Below are positions 42,553 through 51,937 of a DNA stretch of 64,000 nt, one piece after another (the stretch's first letter is position 1; every line of letters starts with the position of its first letter). Source of the stretch: RGIG1681 sp964646345 (GTDB lineage: Bacteria; Bacillota; Clostridia; Christensenellales; UBA1242). Made by a program: the position numbers and the translations under genes. The notes under the pieces were generated by a model, which was not told where the DNA came from, searched no databases, and was given only the letters and a program-made list of their open reading frames with translations. The stretch covers positions 168,410 to 232,409 of the forward strand of contig CAZYDU010000002.1 of NCBI GenBank assembly GCA_964646345.1. The letters are read 5' to 3'.

Positions 42553-42583
42553 AAAAAAAAGAAATAGTTTTATGAACTATTTC
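42553..42583 (-). terminator. Terminator after the UPF0104-type gene
   Basis: GAAATAGTT and AACTATTTC form the stem, followed by eight T on the minus strand. Confidence 0.82.
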
Positions 42584-42603
42584 CTATCTTTTTCTAATAA
42601 ACA

Positions 42604-43911
42604 TTATTTTTTTGTTTTAGCTTTTGTTACACTTTTCACAATCTTGACTATTTCATGCAAAAAACCATGCACCAAAATCAAATAATACGATAGAATTCTC
42701 CAAGTGAGAAGTGCCCAAACGATTGCATCACCAACAAATTCGCCATATAAAGCAATGAAAGCAATTTCCATTAAGCCAGTTGCACCTGGAAGCGGAATGT
42801 AAGACCCCGCCATTGAACAAATATAATATTTAACGATACAAGTAAACAAAATAAACCAAACACTAATATTATTTGCAACCAAATATCCGTTGTCCATGAA
42901 CGCCATAACAACAAAAAACGATATTCCAGCATAAGACAAACTTTCCAAACAGCTATATAAAATCATTTTTAGTAGCAATACTTTGTTTTTCAACAAATAC
43001 CCCATTGATGATTTATATTCACTAACTTGGTCAAGCCATTTTTTTAATGTTGTACGATAATTTTTTACAAATTTCAACTTATAACCAAGTTTAACAAGCC
43101 AAGCAATAATTGAACGTGTAAAAAGATTTCCAGTTGAAAGCATTATCATGAAAAATACGCCAAAAAGCGTGATTACCAACCCAATAATGCCCAATATCTC
43201 AAATATGACAAACAAAAATGCAAAAAGCGAGTTTGTTGGTGCGATTTTGGAAATTCCAAAAACAAAGAAAAACAATCCAAGCAATGCACTAACCATGCTA
43301 TTGATTATCATTTTAATAAGCGGAACTGCAGTTGACACACCCGGAGATATTCCAGATTTAGATAACTCAACAATCTGCATTGGTTGCCCACCAACTGCAA
43401 ACGGTGTGACGTTATCATAATATTTCCCTGTAATACCAACATTATAAGACAATCCCCATTGGGACTTCTTCGTTAGTTTTTTTATCAATGCATGATACAT
43501 TATCGTTTGTGAAAACATGTATAAAACATAACAACCAAGCCCACCTGCAAGCCACCAAAGTTGCTTGCCCTGCGATTTTATGTATGCCGAAAAACTTTGC
43601 TCCCCAACATTTTTAAGCAAACTTTTGATGATAAAAACCATAAAAACGATATTAACAAGCAATAAAATCATATTGATGATTGTGCTTTTCTTTCTTTTTT
43701 GTGGTTTTTGTGTTGATAATGCTTCACTAAGTTTTTCTTCAGCAATTTCGTCAGATATTTCAATCAACTCATCATCTTCTTTTGCATTTTCATTAATTAC
43801 AACCTGTGAAGAAGAATCTTCATTTACTTCAACATTTTCTTCATCATAAAGCAAAGGGGCATCTTCCCCATTAACATCATTACTTTCAAGAATATCTTTT
43901 TCTTCAGCCAT
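42604..43911 (-). CDS. Lysylphosphatidylglycerol synthase TM-region (UPF0104) protein
   Basis: The 435-residue protein has a roughly 75-residue acidic, low-complexity N-terminal extension. About eight membrane segments of the LPG-synthase TM/UPF0104 family follow; GGQPMQIVELSKSGISPG and IPLPGATGLMEIAF are characteristic. It lacks the cytosolic lysyl-transferase domain of MprF, so it is a flippase-like membrane protein of unknown cargo. The ATG has no Shine-Dalgarno and follows TATAAT by 6 nt. Confidence 0.85.
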   Translation of the reverse strand: MAEEKDILESNDVNGEDAPLLYDEENVEVNEDSSSQVVINENAKEDDELIEISDEIAEEKLSEALSTQKPQKRKKSTIINMILLLVNIVFMVFIIKSLLKNVGEQSFSAYIKSQGKQLWWLAGGLGCYVLYMFSQTIMYHALIKKLTKKSQWGLSYNVGITGKYYDNVTPFAVGGQPMQIVELSKSGISPGVSTAVPLIKMIINSMVSALLGLFFFVFGISKIAPTNSLFAFLFVIFEILGIIGLVITLFGVFFMIMLSTGNLFTRSIIAWLVKLGYKLKFVKNYRTTLKKWLDQVSEYKSSMGYLLKNKVLLLKMILYSCLESLSYAGISFFVVMAFMDNGYLVANNISVWFILFTCIVKYYICSMAGSYIPLPGATGLMEIAFIALYGEFVGDAIVWALLTWRILSYYLILVHGFLHEIVKIVKSVTKAKTKK

Positions 43912-43917
43912 ATTGTT

Positions 43918-43947
43918 ATTATAATATTATTTTTTTGCTTTTGACAA
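43918..43947 (-). promoter_or_regulatory. Leaderless-type promoter of the UPF0104 gene
   Basis: TTGTCA, 18 nt, TATAAT, then AACAAT and ATG. No ribosome site can fit between the transcription start and the codon. Confidence 0.6.
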
Positions 43948-43954
43948 GAGAAAA

Positions 43955-43987
43955 CAAAAAGAAAAAGCTAAAAATTAGCTTTTTCTT
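43955..43987 (-). terminator. Terminator after the PrsA-like gene
   Basis: AGAAAAAGCTAA-TTTT-TAGCTTTTTCT followed by TTTTG on the minus strand, directly after the stop codon. Confidence 0.8.
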
Positions 43988-46200
43988 TAAGAAAGAGATG
44001 CAAGAAGTTCATCATAAGTCAATTTTGTGGTAATTTCAATCTTGCTATCTTTGTAATATTTATTTAACCATTCATATTCAAGTCCCAAGAAATAAGTACC
44101 TGAAGAACTTGATGTACCAACCAATGCGTTGTAAACTTCATCGTAGAAATGGTCATATAAAGTTTCATTTGATGAAGAACAAACATAAGTTTTCTTCAAA
44201 AGCGATGCAACTTTTTGAACATAAGCAGAATTATCGTCCAAGTTGATTGTTTCGCCAACCGAACTTAAATCAATAATTGAATAATTATCTTCATCATAAA
44301 CATTTTCAATTTTGATTATATGATAGCCGTAACTTGTTATATAAGTCTCTGTATAAATCATTTTTTCATCTTCTGATAATGAAGCATAAGAAGATGTAGA
44401 TGATTTCATATTTGCTAGAATTTGTCTAGCACCATCAGCGAATTCATTAACCCAATTCAAATCTTCATCGTCTGCCGAATGAATAATATAACCAATTTTG
44501 TTTGACATTTCATTTGCTAAAGAATCTCCTGAATAAATCCATTCAAGTTCAATAAATGCAAGTGAAGAAATCTTGCTTTTAAGTTCACTAAGACTTAATC
44601 CGCAATCTTTATAATTCTGAGCAACCTCTAAAACATATCTCAAATCTTCTAGCTTATCTTCTTCTGCTGAACAAATTGTGTCAATGGTTGATGTTTCGTT
44701 ATAAACTTCTGTTGCATATTTTGTCCAAAGTTTATATGTTTCTTCATAAGCTTTTAAAACATCGTCAATGTTAGCCATTCTCTTGATGTTTGGAACATTC
44801 TCACTTTCCCAAGTAATTAAATTTCCTTCCCCGTCAACTAAATCGGTATGTGAAATTGCTGTGTATGTAATTTTGCCATTTTCATCAACAGTATGATTTG
44901 TGAGTTTAATATAACCATTGAAAATATTATTATCTACATCATAAACATCTTTTTTAGTTTCGTCATAATAATAGTAATCACAAACAGAGACTAATGTATT
45001 TTTTTCTCTAGTTTCATCAACTTCAACCAAAATTGCATATTTATTAGCATTGGCAATTTCATCTCTTACTCCAACATAAATTTCATGTTGATCAGGGTCA
45101 TCTGAGTCAGTGCCAAATTTATTTGAAAGGTTTTCATCAAAAGAGAGCAAAATGTGTTGAACTGAGAAATAATAATTTCTACCCTGATAATGATACAAAA
45201 CTAGACTTGCACCTTCCTCATCTTCCATTGTAGAAACATAGGCATCATAAACTTTATTAACCTGTTGTTCTTTGTAATATTCATCTAAGAACTTTGCAAC
45301 AACAGCTTTATCACTTAAAGTTTTTTTATCGCCCACATTGTTATAGTTCAAAAGATATTCTTGCATATAATAGTTTTGGAAAATTACACTAATTTGTGAA
45401 TCATAATAAGCATTATAAATTCTCAAAACCTCTGCTTTGAATAATTCTTCTTCGCTTGAATTATTTCCACTTGACTTTGCATTAAGTTTCAAAGCTTCCA
45501 TATATTTTCTAAAACCAAGTTCTCTTTTTTTATAAACAGCATCGCCTTTTTCGCCCATGTCTTTTGGTGTTTCATCATCACCAACTGTATATCTGAATAA
45601 ACTGATTTTTAAATCCGAAATTTTACCATAAACATCTTTATCTGAAAGCTTTTTATCAACATCTAACTTTCTATTTTTTAATTCAATATCTTTTGTCGCT
45701 CTTTCATAACTTTCAAATTTAGTTGTTTCATCTTCGTCTTCTTCATCATCTTGAAGCCATTCTGGATAATCACTTTCATCATCATAGAAGGTTTTTTCAT
45801 AGCTTGAAACTTGGCTGTAGAAATAATCTTCAACATAATCCCAAACTTCATCTGCATCTTCATGAGTATAATAAATATATCCATTTGGATTTGTTGTTTC
45901 ATCATACAAAGCTTTGTAAGACAATTCAGAAACCAAAGTTTTAACAACAAACCATGTATAGAATGATTCTTCAATCAATTCTTCGCTATAATAAGCAAAA
46001 TATGTGCTGTTGTTTTGATAATATGTATAAAAAGCACTATATAAGTCACTTTTTGTAACATCTGTATCGCCAATCTTCATCACAACTGAAGCATTAGTTT
46101 TTTCATTATCTTTTGTATAAATAGAGCAACCTGAAAAGCTCATTAGTCCGCTAAAAACTAAACAAATGCCCAACAAAATACTAAAAATTCTTTTTTTCAA
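43987..46200 (-). CDS. PrsA/SurA-like foldase lipoprotein
   Basis: The 737-residue protein has a lipoprotein signal peptide with lipobox FSGC (Cys about residue 25), a SurA-N-like helical region (MKIGDTDVTKSDLYSAFYTYY) and parvulin-type fragments VQHILLSF and YGYHIIKIENV. It probably helps fold secreted proteins outside the membrane. It is much longer than Bacillus PrsA (about 290), with large acidic Tyr/Asp-rich inserts, so isomerase activity is uncertain. The start codon is TTG, fixed by AGGAGG 8 nt upstream. prsA next to mfd and pth is conserved in Clostridia. Confidence 0.82.
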   Translation of the reverse strand: MKKRIFSILLGICLVFSGLMSFSGCSIYTKDNEKTNASVVMKIGDTDVTKSDLYSAFYTYYQNNSTYFAYYSEELIEESFYTWFVVKTLVSELSYKALYDETTNPNGYIYYTHEDADEVWDYVEDYFYSQVSSYEKTFYDDESDYPEWLQDDEEDEDETTKFESYERATKDIELKNRKLDVDKKLSDKDVYGKISDLKISLFRYTVGDDETPKDMGEKGDAVYKKRELGFRKYMEALKLNAKSSGNNSSEEELFKAEVLRIYNAYYDSQISVIFQNYYMQEYLLNYNNVGDKKTLSDKAVVAKFLDEYYKEQQVNKVYDAYVSTMEDEEGASLVLYHYQGRNYYFSVQHILLSFDENLSNKFGTDSDDPDQHEIYVGVRDEIANANKYAILVEVDETREKNTLVSVCDYYYYDETKKDVYDVDNNIFNGYIKLTNHTVDENGKITYTAISHTDLVDGEGNLITWESENVPNIKRMANIDDVLKAYEETYKLWTKYATEVYNETSTIDTICSAEEDKLEDLRYVLEVAQNYKDCGLSLSELKSKISSLAFIELEWIYSGDSLANEMSNKIGYIIHSADDEDLNWVNEFADGARQILANMKSSTSSYASLSEDEKMIYTETYITSYGYHIIKIENVYDEDNYSIIDLSSVGETINLDDNSAYVQKVASLLKKTYVCSSSNETLYDHFYDEVYNALVGTSSSSGTYFLGLEYEWLNKYYKDSKIEITTKLTYDELLASLS

Positions 46201-46308
46201 AATCTAGTCCTCCTAGCATAGAATAATACTACTACCAAAGTATAAATATTTTTCCATGAAAAATCAACCCTTTTATTAAATAAACTTTTGCATATTTTAA
46301 TTTATTTG

Positions 46309-49300
46309 CTAATTTTGAGAAAATTTTTCACTTAGTTTTTGCGTAAGAAGCAAAAATTTCTTCATTATTTCAAAATTCTCTCTGCATGTTTTTTCTTTTG
46401 TGAATTTAATCATTGGCTTGTTTGTAATGTCTATTGAGCAATTTAATCTAAACTTATAAACAGCTTCAGCAATAAGTTCACTTTCAGTAATTCTTTCCTT
46501 TTTGTCAAAAATAATATCAATTTCATTGCCAAAAGATAAAATTTCAACACCGCCAAGTTTTTGAGTCAACTTTCTAACATAAGCAATATCTATCAAACTT
46601 TCAACTTGCATTGGGATTTTACCATAAGACTCAACAAGTTCTCTTTTAATTTTTTCAATTTCTTCTAAAGTTGAGACAGCAGAAATCCTTTTATACGCAA
46701 TCATTCTTTCATCACTAGTTGCAATATATTCGTCAGGAATATAAGCATCAACAGCAATTTTCACTAAACAATCATTTGTATTTTCAATTTTTTCGCCTTT
46801 AAGTTCTTTTACAGCTTCAGCTAAAAACTTCGTGAACATATCATACCCAACCTTTTGCAAATGTCCACTTTGTTCTGCACCAAAAATATTTCCACCACCA
46901 CGAATTTCCAAATCTCGCATAGCTAATTTAAATCCTGAGCCAAAGTCACAAAATTCACTCAATGCATCAAGCCTTTTATAAGCTTCTGTCGATAGAGTTT
47001 TGTTTTTTTCATAAGTGAAATAAGCATAACCTTGTCTTACCCCCCTACCAACACGTCCACGTATTTGATATAGCTGAGATAACCCAAGTTTATCAGCATC
47101 AACAACAATCAAAGTATTAGCATTTTCAATATCAATACCATTTTCAATAATAGTTGTACAAATCAAGATGTCGCCTTGCTTATGGTAAAAGTCATAAATA
47201 ACCTTTTCCATTTCTTTTGCACCCATTTGACCATGTGCAACCAAGATTTGAGAATCTGGAACAAGCCTACGAATTTTTTCAGCAAAACTGTAAATTTTTT
47301 CAACCTGATTAAATAAAATAAACACCTGCCCATCACGATTAAGTTCACGAGTTATTGCATCACGAACCAAAGTTTCACTAAACTCAGCAATATATGTTTG
47401 AATAGGCAATCTTTCGCTTGGCGGAGTAGAAATTATGCTAATATCACGAATGCCCGAAAGCGACATGTTTAATGTTCTTGGAATTGGCGTAGCTGAAAGC
47501 GTTAACACATCAACAAAAGGATATTTATTTTTTAATTTTTCCTTGTCTTCCACACCAAATTTTTGTTCTTCATCAAGCACAATTAAACCCAAATTTTTAA
47601 AGGCCACATCATCACTCAAAATCCTATGAGTTCCGCACACAAGGTCAACATCTCCAGTTGCAATTCCTGCTAAAATTTTATCAACTTGAGCTTTGTTTTT
47701 AAATCTATTTAAAACTTCAATATTAACTCCATAATTAAACATTCTAGCACGAGCCGTATTATAATGTTGTTCTGAAAGAATAGTTGTTGGAGCAATAAAA
47801 GCCACCTGTTTGCCGTCCATAATCGCTTTAAATATAGCTCTTAGAGCAACTTCAGTTTTTCCAAATCCAACATCTCCACACACTAACCTATCCATAACCT
47901 TTGGCTTTTGCATATCCGCTTTAATCTCATCAATAGAAAGTAGCTGGTCTTCAGTTTCTGTAAAAGCAAAAGAGTTCTCGAATTCCCTTTGCAAATCATT
48001 ATCTTCGGAAAATGCATAGCCCTTGATTTTTTCACGTTTTGCATAAAGTTCAATTAAATTAAATGCAAGCTTTTTTACCGAATCTCTAACCTTAGCCTTA
48101 ACTGCTGAAAATTCCTGCCCACCAATTTTATTTAATCTTTTTGGTGTATCACTACCCGCAAATTTTTCAATCATATCCATTTGCGTGGTTGGAACATAAA
48201 GCATATCCCCATCTCGATAACGAATAACTAAATAATCCTTAGTCCCAAGATTTCCAGAAAGTCTCGTCACACCTTCACAAACACCAATCCCATGAACCTG
48301 ATGAACAATATAATCCCCAATTTTTGGCATAGAAAAAACACTTGATTTATTTGCCTTAAGCTTGCTATCAGCTCGTTTTTTAGGAAACAAATCATAAGTT
48401 CCAACAACCACGATTTTTTCATCAGGCAAAACAAAACCAGATGTTAAATTGGATTTTGCAACAAGACCAACACTTGAAAAAATATTTTCTTCCTTACCTT
48501 CATTTATCTTTATATCGTGGCTTGAAAGCAGATTATTCACAGTATCCAATCCGCCACCATTACCTGCAAAAATATAAATTTTATATCCTGAAAGTAAATA
48601 TTTCTTTATATCAACTGCAAACTCTTTTTGATTATGAGTCCATTTAATACAAGGAAGTGTATTAAAATTAAACACAGCTTTTGAATTAAAAAATTTATTG
48701 GAATTTGTAATTTTCAAAAAAGCCAAACCTGTTGTTTTCTCTATATTTAATAAAATTTCCTTGCTCGAAAAAATAGGACTAATATCTCCAGAAATAAGCA
48801 TTCCCGCTTGTCTTAAAGATTTTATCCTTTCATTGGTTTCCTTTTCATAGGAAGTCATTGAATCGTAAACCTGTTTACATTCATCAATAACTAATACATA
48901 TTCCTGTTTTTCTAAATAGTCAAATATACTTGCTCTAAAATCACTTAAAGACGGCGACAAAACATCTAAATTATATGACCTATCCCCAAGCTCAAGCCTG
49001 GTTAATATATCATCAATATAATCATTAAATATTAATTCTTCAGAAGCTTCAGTAACACCAGTTTTTTTTAGTCTTGATAACTTATGTTTTATATCATCAA
49101 CTTCATCAATATCTAAAAATAAATTTGTTGCAGGACAAATTATTATTTCATTAACCGGTTTTGTTCCTTTTTGTGTTGCAATGTCAAATATTTTTATGCT
49201 TTCAATAATAGTATCAAAAAAATCAATCCTGAATGGATTTTTCTCTCCTATAGGAAACACATCAACAATCTCGCCACGTTTAGAAAATTGTCCTTCATCT

Positions 49301-49788
49301 GAAATAAGTTCTTCTTTTTTGTAACCTGCTTGAATTAAAAGTCTTTCAAGTTTTTCAATCGTAATTTCTTGATTTGTTTTTAGTTTTAATATATGTTCTC
49401 TAAATTCTTTAACGCTAGGAAGAAACGAAAATAAGGCATTGATTGGGCTAACCACAACATCGAAGTTTCCTTGCAAAATATTAAACAAAGTCAAGGTTCG
49501 CTCTAAATTGTATTCATTAGAACTAGCTCTTTTTATGATAAAATTATCTTGCACCACAGGAAAACAAAGTGTTTTCATACCCATAAATTCAAATTCTTCT
49601 TTTTTTACATTAGCTAAAATATTATCTGCCGTCAAAAAAAGAATCTTTTTATTTAAACCATTACAGATTGCTGGACGCATGGAATTTTGAATACCAAAAA
49701 TAGAGCAAGAATTTCCTGCCCTAACTTGATTTATTACTTTAGCAAAATCCTTGCCAAGTGCTTCAAAATTAAAAATTTGTTTTGCCAT
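46309..49788 (-). CDS. mfd: Transcription-repair coupling factor
   Basis: Mfd removes RNA polymerase stalled at lesions and recruits UvrA. The UvrB-like N-terminal region is followed by a CarD-like RNA polymerase-interacting domain (GDYIVHQVHGIGVCEG near residue 487), and a RecG-like translocase with Walker A GDVGFGKTEVAL near 635 and DEEQKFG near 740. LSATPIPRTLNMSLSG and QLYQIRGRVGRG are further helicase motifs, and a TRCF C-terminal domain ends the protein. At 1159 residues it is full length. It begins 2 nt after pth, and no strong ribosome site is seen. Confidence 0.97.
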   Translation of the reverse strand: MAKQIFNFEALGKDFAKVINQVRAGNSCSIFGIQNSMRPAICNGLNKKILFLTADNILANVKKEEFEFMGMKTLCFPVVQDNFIIKRASSNEYNLERTLTLFNILQGNFDVVVSPINALFSFLPSVKEFREHILKLKTNQEITIEKLERLLIQAGYKKEELISDEGQFSKRGEIVDVFPIGEKNPFRIDFFDTIIESIKIFDIATQKGTKPVNEIIICPATNLFLDIDEVDDIKHKLSRLKKTGVTEASEELIFNDYIDDILTRLELGDRSYNLDVLSPSLSDFRASIFDYLEKQEYVLVIDECKQVYDSMTSYEKETNERIKSLRQAGMLISGDISPIFSSKEILLNIEKTTGLAFLKITNSNKFFNSKAVFNFNTLPCIKWTHNQKEFAVDIKKYLLSGYKIYIFAGNGGGLDTVNNLLSSHDIKINEGKEENIFSSVGLVAKSNLTSGFVLPDEKIVVVGTYDLFPKKRADSKLKANKSSVFSMPKIGDYIVHQVHGIGVCEGVTRLSGNLGTKDYLVIRYRDGDMLYVPTTQMDMIEKFAGSDTPKRLNKIGGQEFSAVKAKVRDSVKKLAFNLIELYAKREKIKGYAFSEDNDLQREFENSFAFTETEDQLLSIDEIKADMQKPKVMDRLVCGDVGFGKTEVALRAIFKAIMDGKQVAFIAPTTILSEQHYNTARARMFNYGVNIEVLNRFKNKAQVDKILAGIATGDVDLVCGTHRILSDDVAFKNLGLIVLDEEQKFGVEDKEKLKNKYPFVDVLTLSATPIPRTLNMSLSGIRDISIISTPPSERLPIQTYIAEFSETLVRDAITRELNRDGQVFILFNQVEKIYSFAEKIRRLVPDSQILVAHGQMGAKEMEKVIYDFYHKQGDILICTTIIENGIDIENANTLIVVDADKLGLSQLYQIRGRVGRGVRQGYAYFTYEKNKTLSTEAYKRLDALSEFCDFGSGFKLAMRDLEIRGGGNIFGAEQSGHLQKVGYDMFTKFLAEAVKELKGEKIENTNDCLVKIAVDAYIPDEYIATSDERMIAYKRISAVSTLEEIEKIKRELVESYGKIPMQVESLIDIAYVRKLTQKLGGVEILSFGNEIDIIFDKKERITESELIAEAVYKFRLNCSIDITNKPMIKFTKEKTCRENFEIMKKFLLLTQKLSEKFSQN

Positions 49789-49790
49789 AA

Positions 49791-50348
49791 CTACCCATTG
49801 TATTTAGACATGATATTATCAATATCACAACCCATAACATAATCATAAATAGCTAAAAATGCTTTGTCAAGACCCCGTTTTTGTTCGTCCGTCATTTTCA
49901 TGCGTGACAAAACAAAATTTGCTAGGTCCTGATGCTCGTTTTGTTTACCAATCCCAAGTCTTAGTCTTTTAAACTCAGTTGTTCCAATCTCTGCTATTAT
50001 ACTTTTTAAACCATTGTGAGTTCCAGCAGAACCTGATTTTCTAATCCTGATTGACCCGGGATTTGTGTCAATATCATCAACAATAACGATAATATCTTCT
50101 TGGGTAATTCCAAATTTTTTCATTAAACTTTTAACAGCTTTTCCACTATCATTCATATAGGTTCTAGGTTTGGCAATAATAAATTTTTCCTTACCTGAAT
50201 TAAACTCTGCATAATCAGCTTCACAACCACGATTTTTGAAAGTAAACCCACATTTTTCAGCTAAACTATCCACAACCATAAATCCTGCATTATGATTTGT
50301 TTTTGCATATTCTTCGCCAATATTTCCAAGCCCAACGATAAGTTTCAT
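49791..50348 (-). CDS. pth: Peptidyl-tRNA hydrolase
   Basis: Pth recycles peptidyl-tRNA released prematurely from ribosomes. The N-terminal VGLGNIGEEYAKTNHNAGFM contains the catalytic His near residue 19, and RTYMNDSGKAV and DDIDTNPGSIRIRKSGSAGTHNGLKS are family blocks. Length 185 is normal. AAGGTGAT is the ribosome site, and its start overlaps the end of the GlmU-like gene. Confidence 0.96.
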   Translation of the reverse strand: MKLIVGLGNIGEEYAKTNHNAGFMVVDSLAEKCGFTFKNRGCEADYAEFNSGKEKFIIAKPRTYMNDSGKAVKSLMKKFGITQEDIIVIVDDIDTNPGSIRIRKSGSAGTHNGLKSIIAEIGTTEFKRLRLGIGKQNEHQDLANFVLSRMKMTDEQKRGLDKAFLAIYDYVMGCDIDNIMSKYNG

Positions 50349-51430
50349 TACCTAATCACCTTTCCTTTCAATTTCATATTATTATCTATTGTTTGTTCCT
50401 TGCCTAAGTTACAATCCAAAAGTTCAGAGCAAGCACCAATATCGCAAGAATCCCCAATAATAGTTTTATCAGTGAGTCCAAGAATTTTCGAGTATTTTCC
50501 AACAACAGTTTGTTCGCCTATTCGAGCTTCAGAAATCTCGCAATTTTGTTTAATAATAACATTATCTCTAACGCTTGATGAAACAATGTTTGAATTAACT
50601 TCAACCTGAACATTCATTCCAACAACAGAATTTTTAATATAAACTCCATCGCAAATTTTAGAATTATCTTTAATGATGCTATTTATAATAGTAACATTAG
50701 TTCCAATCTTTACATTACCACCAAGTTTTGAACCAGTTAGCACTGAATTTTTATTAATAACACAATTCTCGCCCAAAATTGTACCATTTATAACACTACA
50801 ATTTGATGCAATTTTTGATAATTTCCCAATTTCAGAGCCAGCATCAATGTTTATTGTCTGCTCATTTTCAAAATAAACACCATTTCTTTTGTTAAAATCA
50901 AAAACTTTTTTATTCAAAACTTTTTTTACTTCTTCAAAGGTTTCAAAATCATTGACTGTTAAAAAATCATTCGATGCAAAATCATATTCATCAACCGAAT
51001 AAAACTCATCAGTTTCAGAAATATAATCATTTCTAAACACAAAACCACGTTTAAATTTGCAAACACTCATCTGTTTTTTCTGAACAAAGTCCAATAGGTC
51101 AGAAATATGGTTTTTGTTTGCAAGTGGTGTATCCGCATACAAAACAACTGAATAGTCGAAACTCTCATCAATATATGGTTTTATTACGCCCAAAACATCT
51201 GCATCTTTTTCAATTTTTAATATTTTTGGTTGCTTAGAACATGCCCTAACCACCCAATTTAACACACTCATTCCCGCAATTTGCAAATCATAAACATTGC
51301 TTCCAAACAAGCAATTTCCTTCTTCACACAAAATAAAATAATCCGCCCTGACATTTGGATTTGCATTTTCCATAAATTCAGGTTCTTCATTTAAAATTCT
51401 AACCACTTTATATTCTTCCATTGTTTCCAT
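50348..51430 (-). CDS. Degenerate GlmU-like protein with beta-helix domain
   Basis: The gene sits where glmU is usually found, upstream of pth and mfd. GlmU similarity is clear in YADTPLANKNHIS (GlmU has GDTPL) and in the linker FLTVNDFETFEEVKKVL...FNKRNGVYFEN, followed by hexapeptide repeats (about residues 205-355). The N-terminal uridylyltransferase signature (LAAGxGTRM and PKVL) is missing, and the protein stops before the acetyltransferase active-site region (360 versus about 450 residues). Both GlmU reactions are therefore unlikely, though the frame is fully open. No Shine-Dalgarno; a leaderless start is likely. Confidence 0.75.
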   Translation of the reverse strand: METMEEYKVVRILNEEPEFMENANPNVRADYFILCEEGNCLFGSNVYDLQIAGMSVLNWVVRACSKQPKILKIEKDADVLGVIKPYIDESFDYSVVLYADTPLANKNHISDLLDFVQKKQMSVCKFKRGFVFRNDYISETDEFYSVDEYDFASNDFLTVNDFETFEEVKKVLNKKVFDFNKRNGVYFENEQTINIDAGSEIGKLSKIASNCSVINGTILGENCVINKNSVLTGSKLGGNVKIGTNVTIINSIIKDNSKICDGVYIKNSVVGMNVQVEVNSNIVSSSVRDNVIIKQNCEISEARIGEQTVVGKYSKILGLTDKTIIGDSCDIGACSELLDCNLGKEQTIDNNMKLKGKVIR

Positions 51431-51436
51431 AAAAAA

Positions 51437-51466
51437 ATTTTATAATTTTTAAAGATATTTTGTCAA
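51437..51466 (-). promoter_or_regulatory. Leaderless-type promoter of the GlmU-like/pth/mfd operon
   Basis: TTGACA, 18 nt, TAAAAT, then six T and ATG. Confidence 0.55.
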
Positions 51467-51481
51467 GAAACTTTATTTTAT

Positions 51482-51937
51482 TTATAACTTTTTGTTATTT
51501 CTTTTTTCCTTAAAATAATTCGTGATTAATTCAGAGTTTTCTTTTTCTAAAAATCCCCCAACAAAATTGGTTTTGTGGTTTAATTCGGATTTTTCAACAA
51601 TTTCTTTTGCTGAGATTGAACCATTTGAAATATATGCCCCAAAATAAACTGTATCAATCCTAGCATTTATTATTGCACCCGCACACATAACGCATGGTTC
51701 TAAAGTCACATACAATTCAGTTCCAAGCAATCTAAAATCCTTTAGTTTCCTGCAAGCTTTTTTAATCGCAATAACTTCCGCATGGTTTGTTGCATCGCAA
51801 GTAGTTTCTCTTTTATTGAATCCTGAAGCAATTATTTTTCCATCTTTTACTAAAACCGCACCAACTGGGACTTCATCTAAAAGATATGCTTTTTTTGCGA
51901 GTTCCATTGCTTTTTTCATGAATTTTTCATTATACAT
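51482..51937 (-). CDS. tadA: tRNA-specific adenosine deaminase
   Basis: TadA converts the wobble adenosine of tRNA-Arg(ACG) to inosine. The zinc-deaminase motifs HAEV (near residue 51) and PCVMCAGAI (near 83) are intact, and the N-terminal MKKAMELAKKAYLLDEVPVGAV is typical. Length 151 is normal. AGAGAG lies before the ATG. The start overlaps the M14 peptidase gene by 22 nt. Confidence 0.94.
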   Translation of the reverse strand: MYNEKFMKKAMELAKKAYLLDEVPVGAVLVKDGKIIASGFNKRETTCDATNHAEVIAIKKACRKLKDFRLLGTELYVTLEPCVMCAGAIINARIDTVYFGAYISNGSISAKEIVEKSELNHKTNFVGGFLEKENSELITNYFKEKRNNKKL

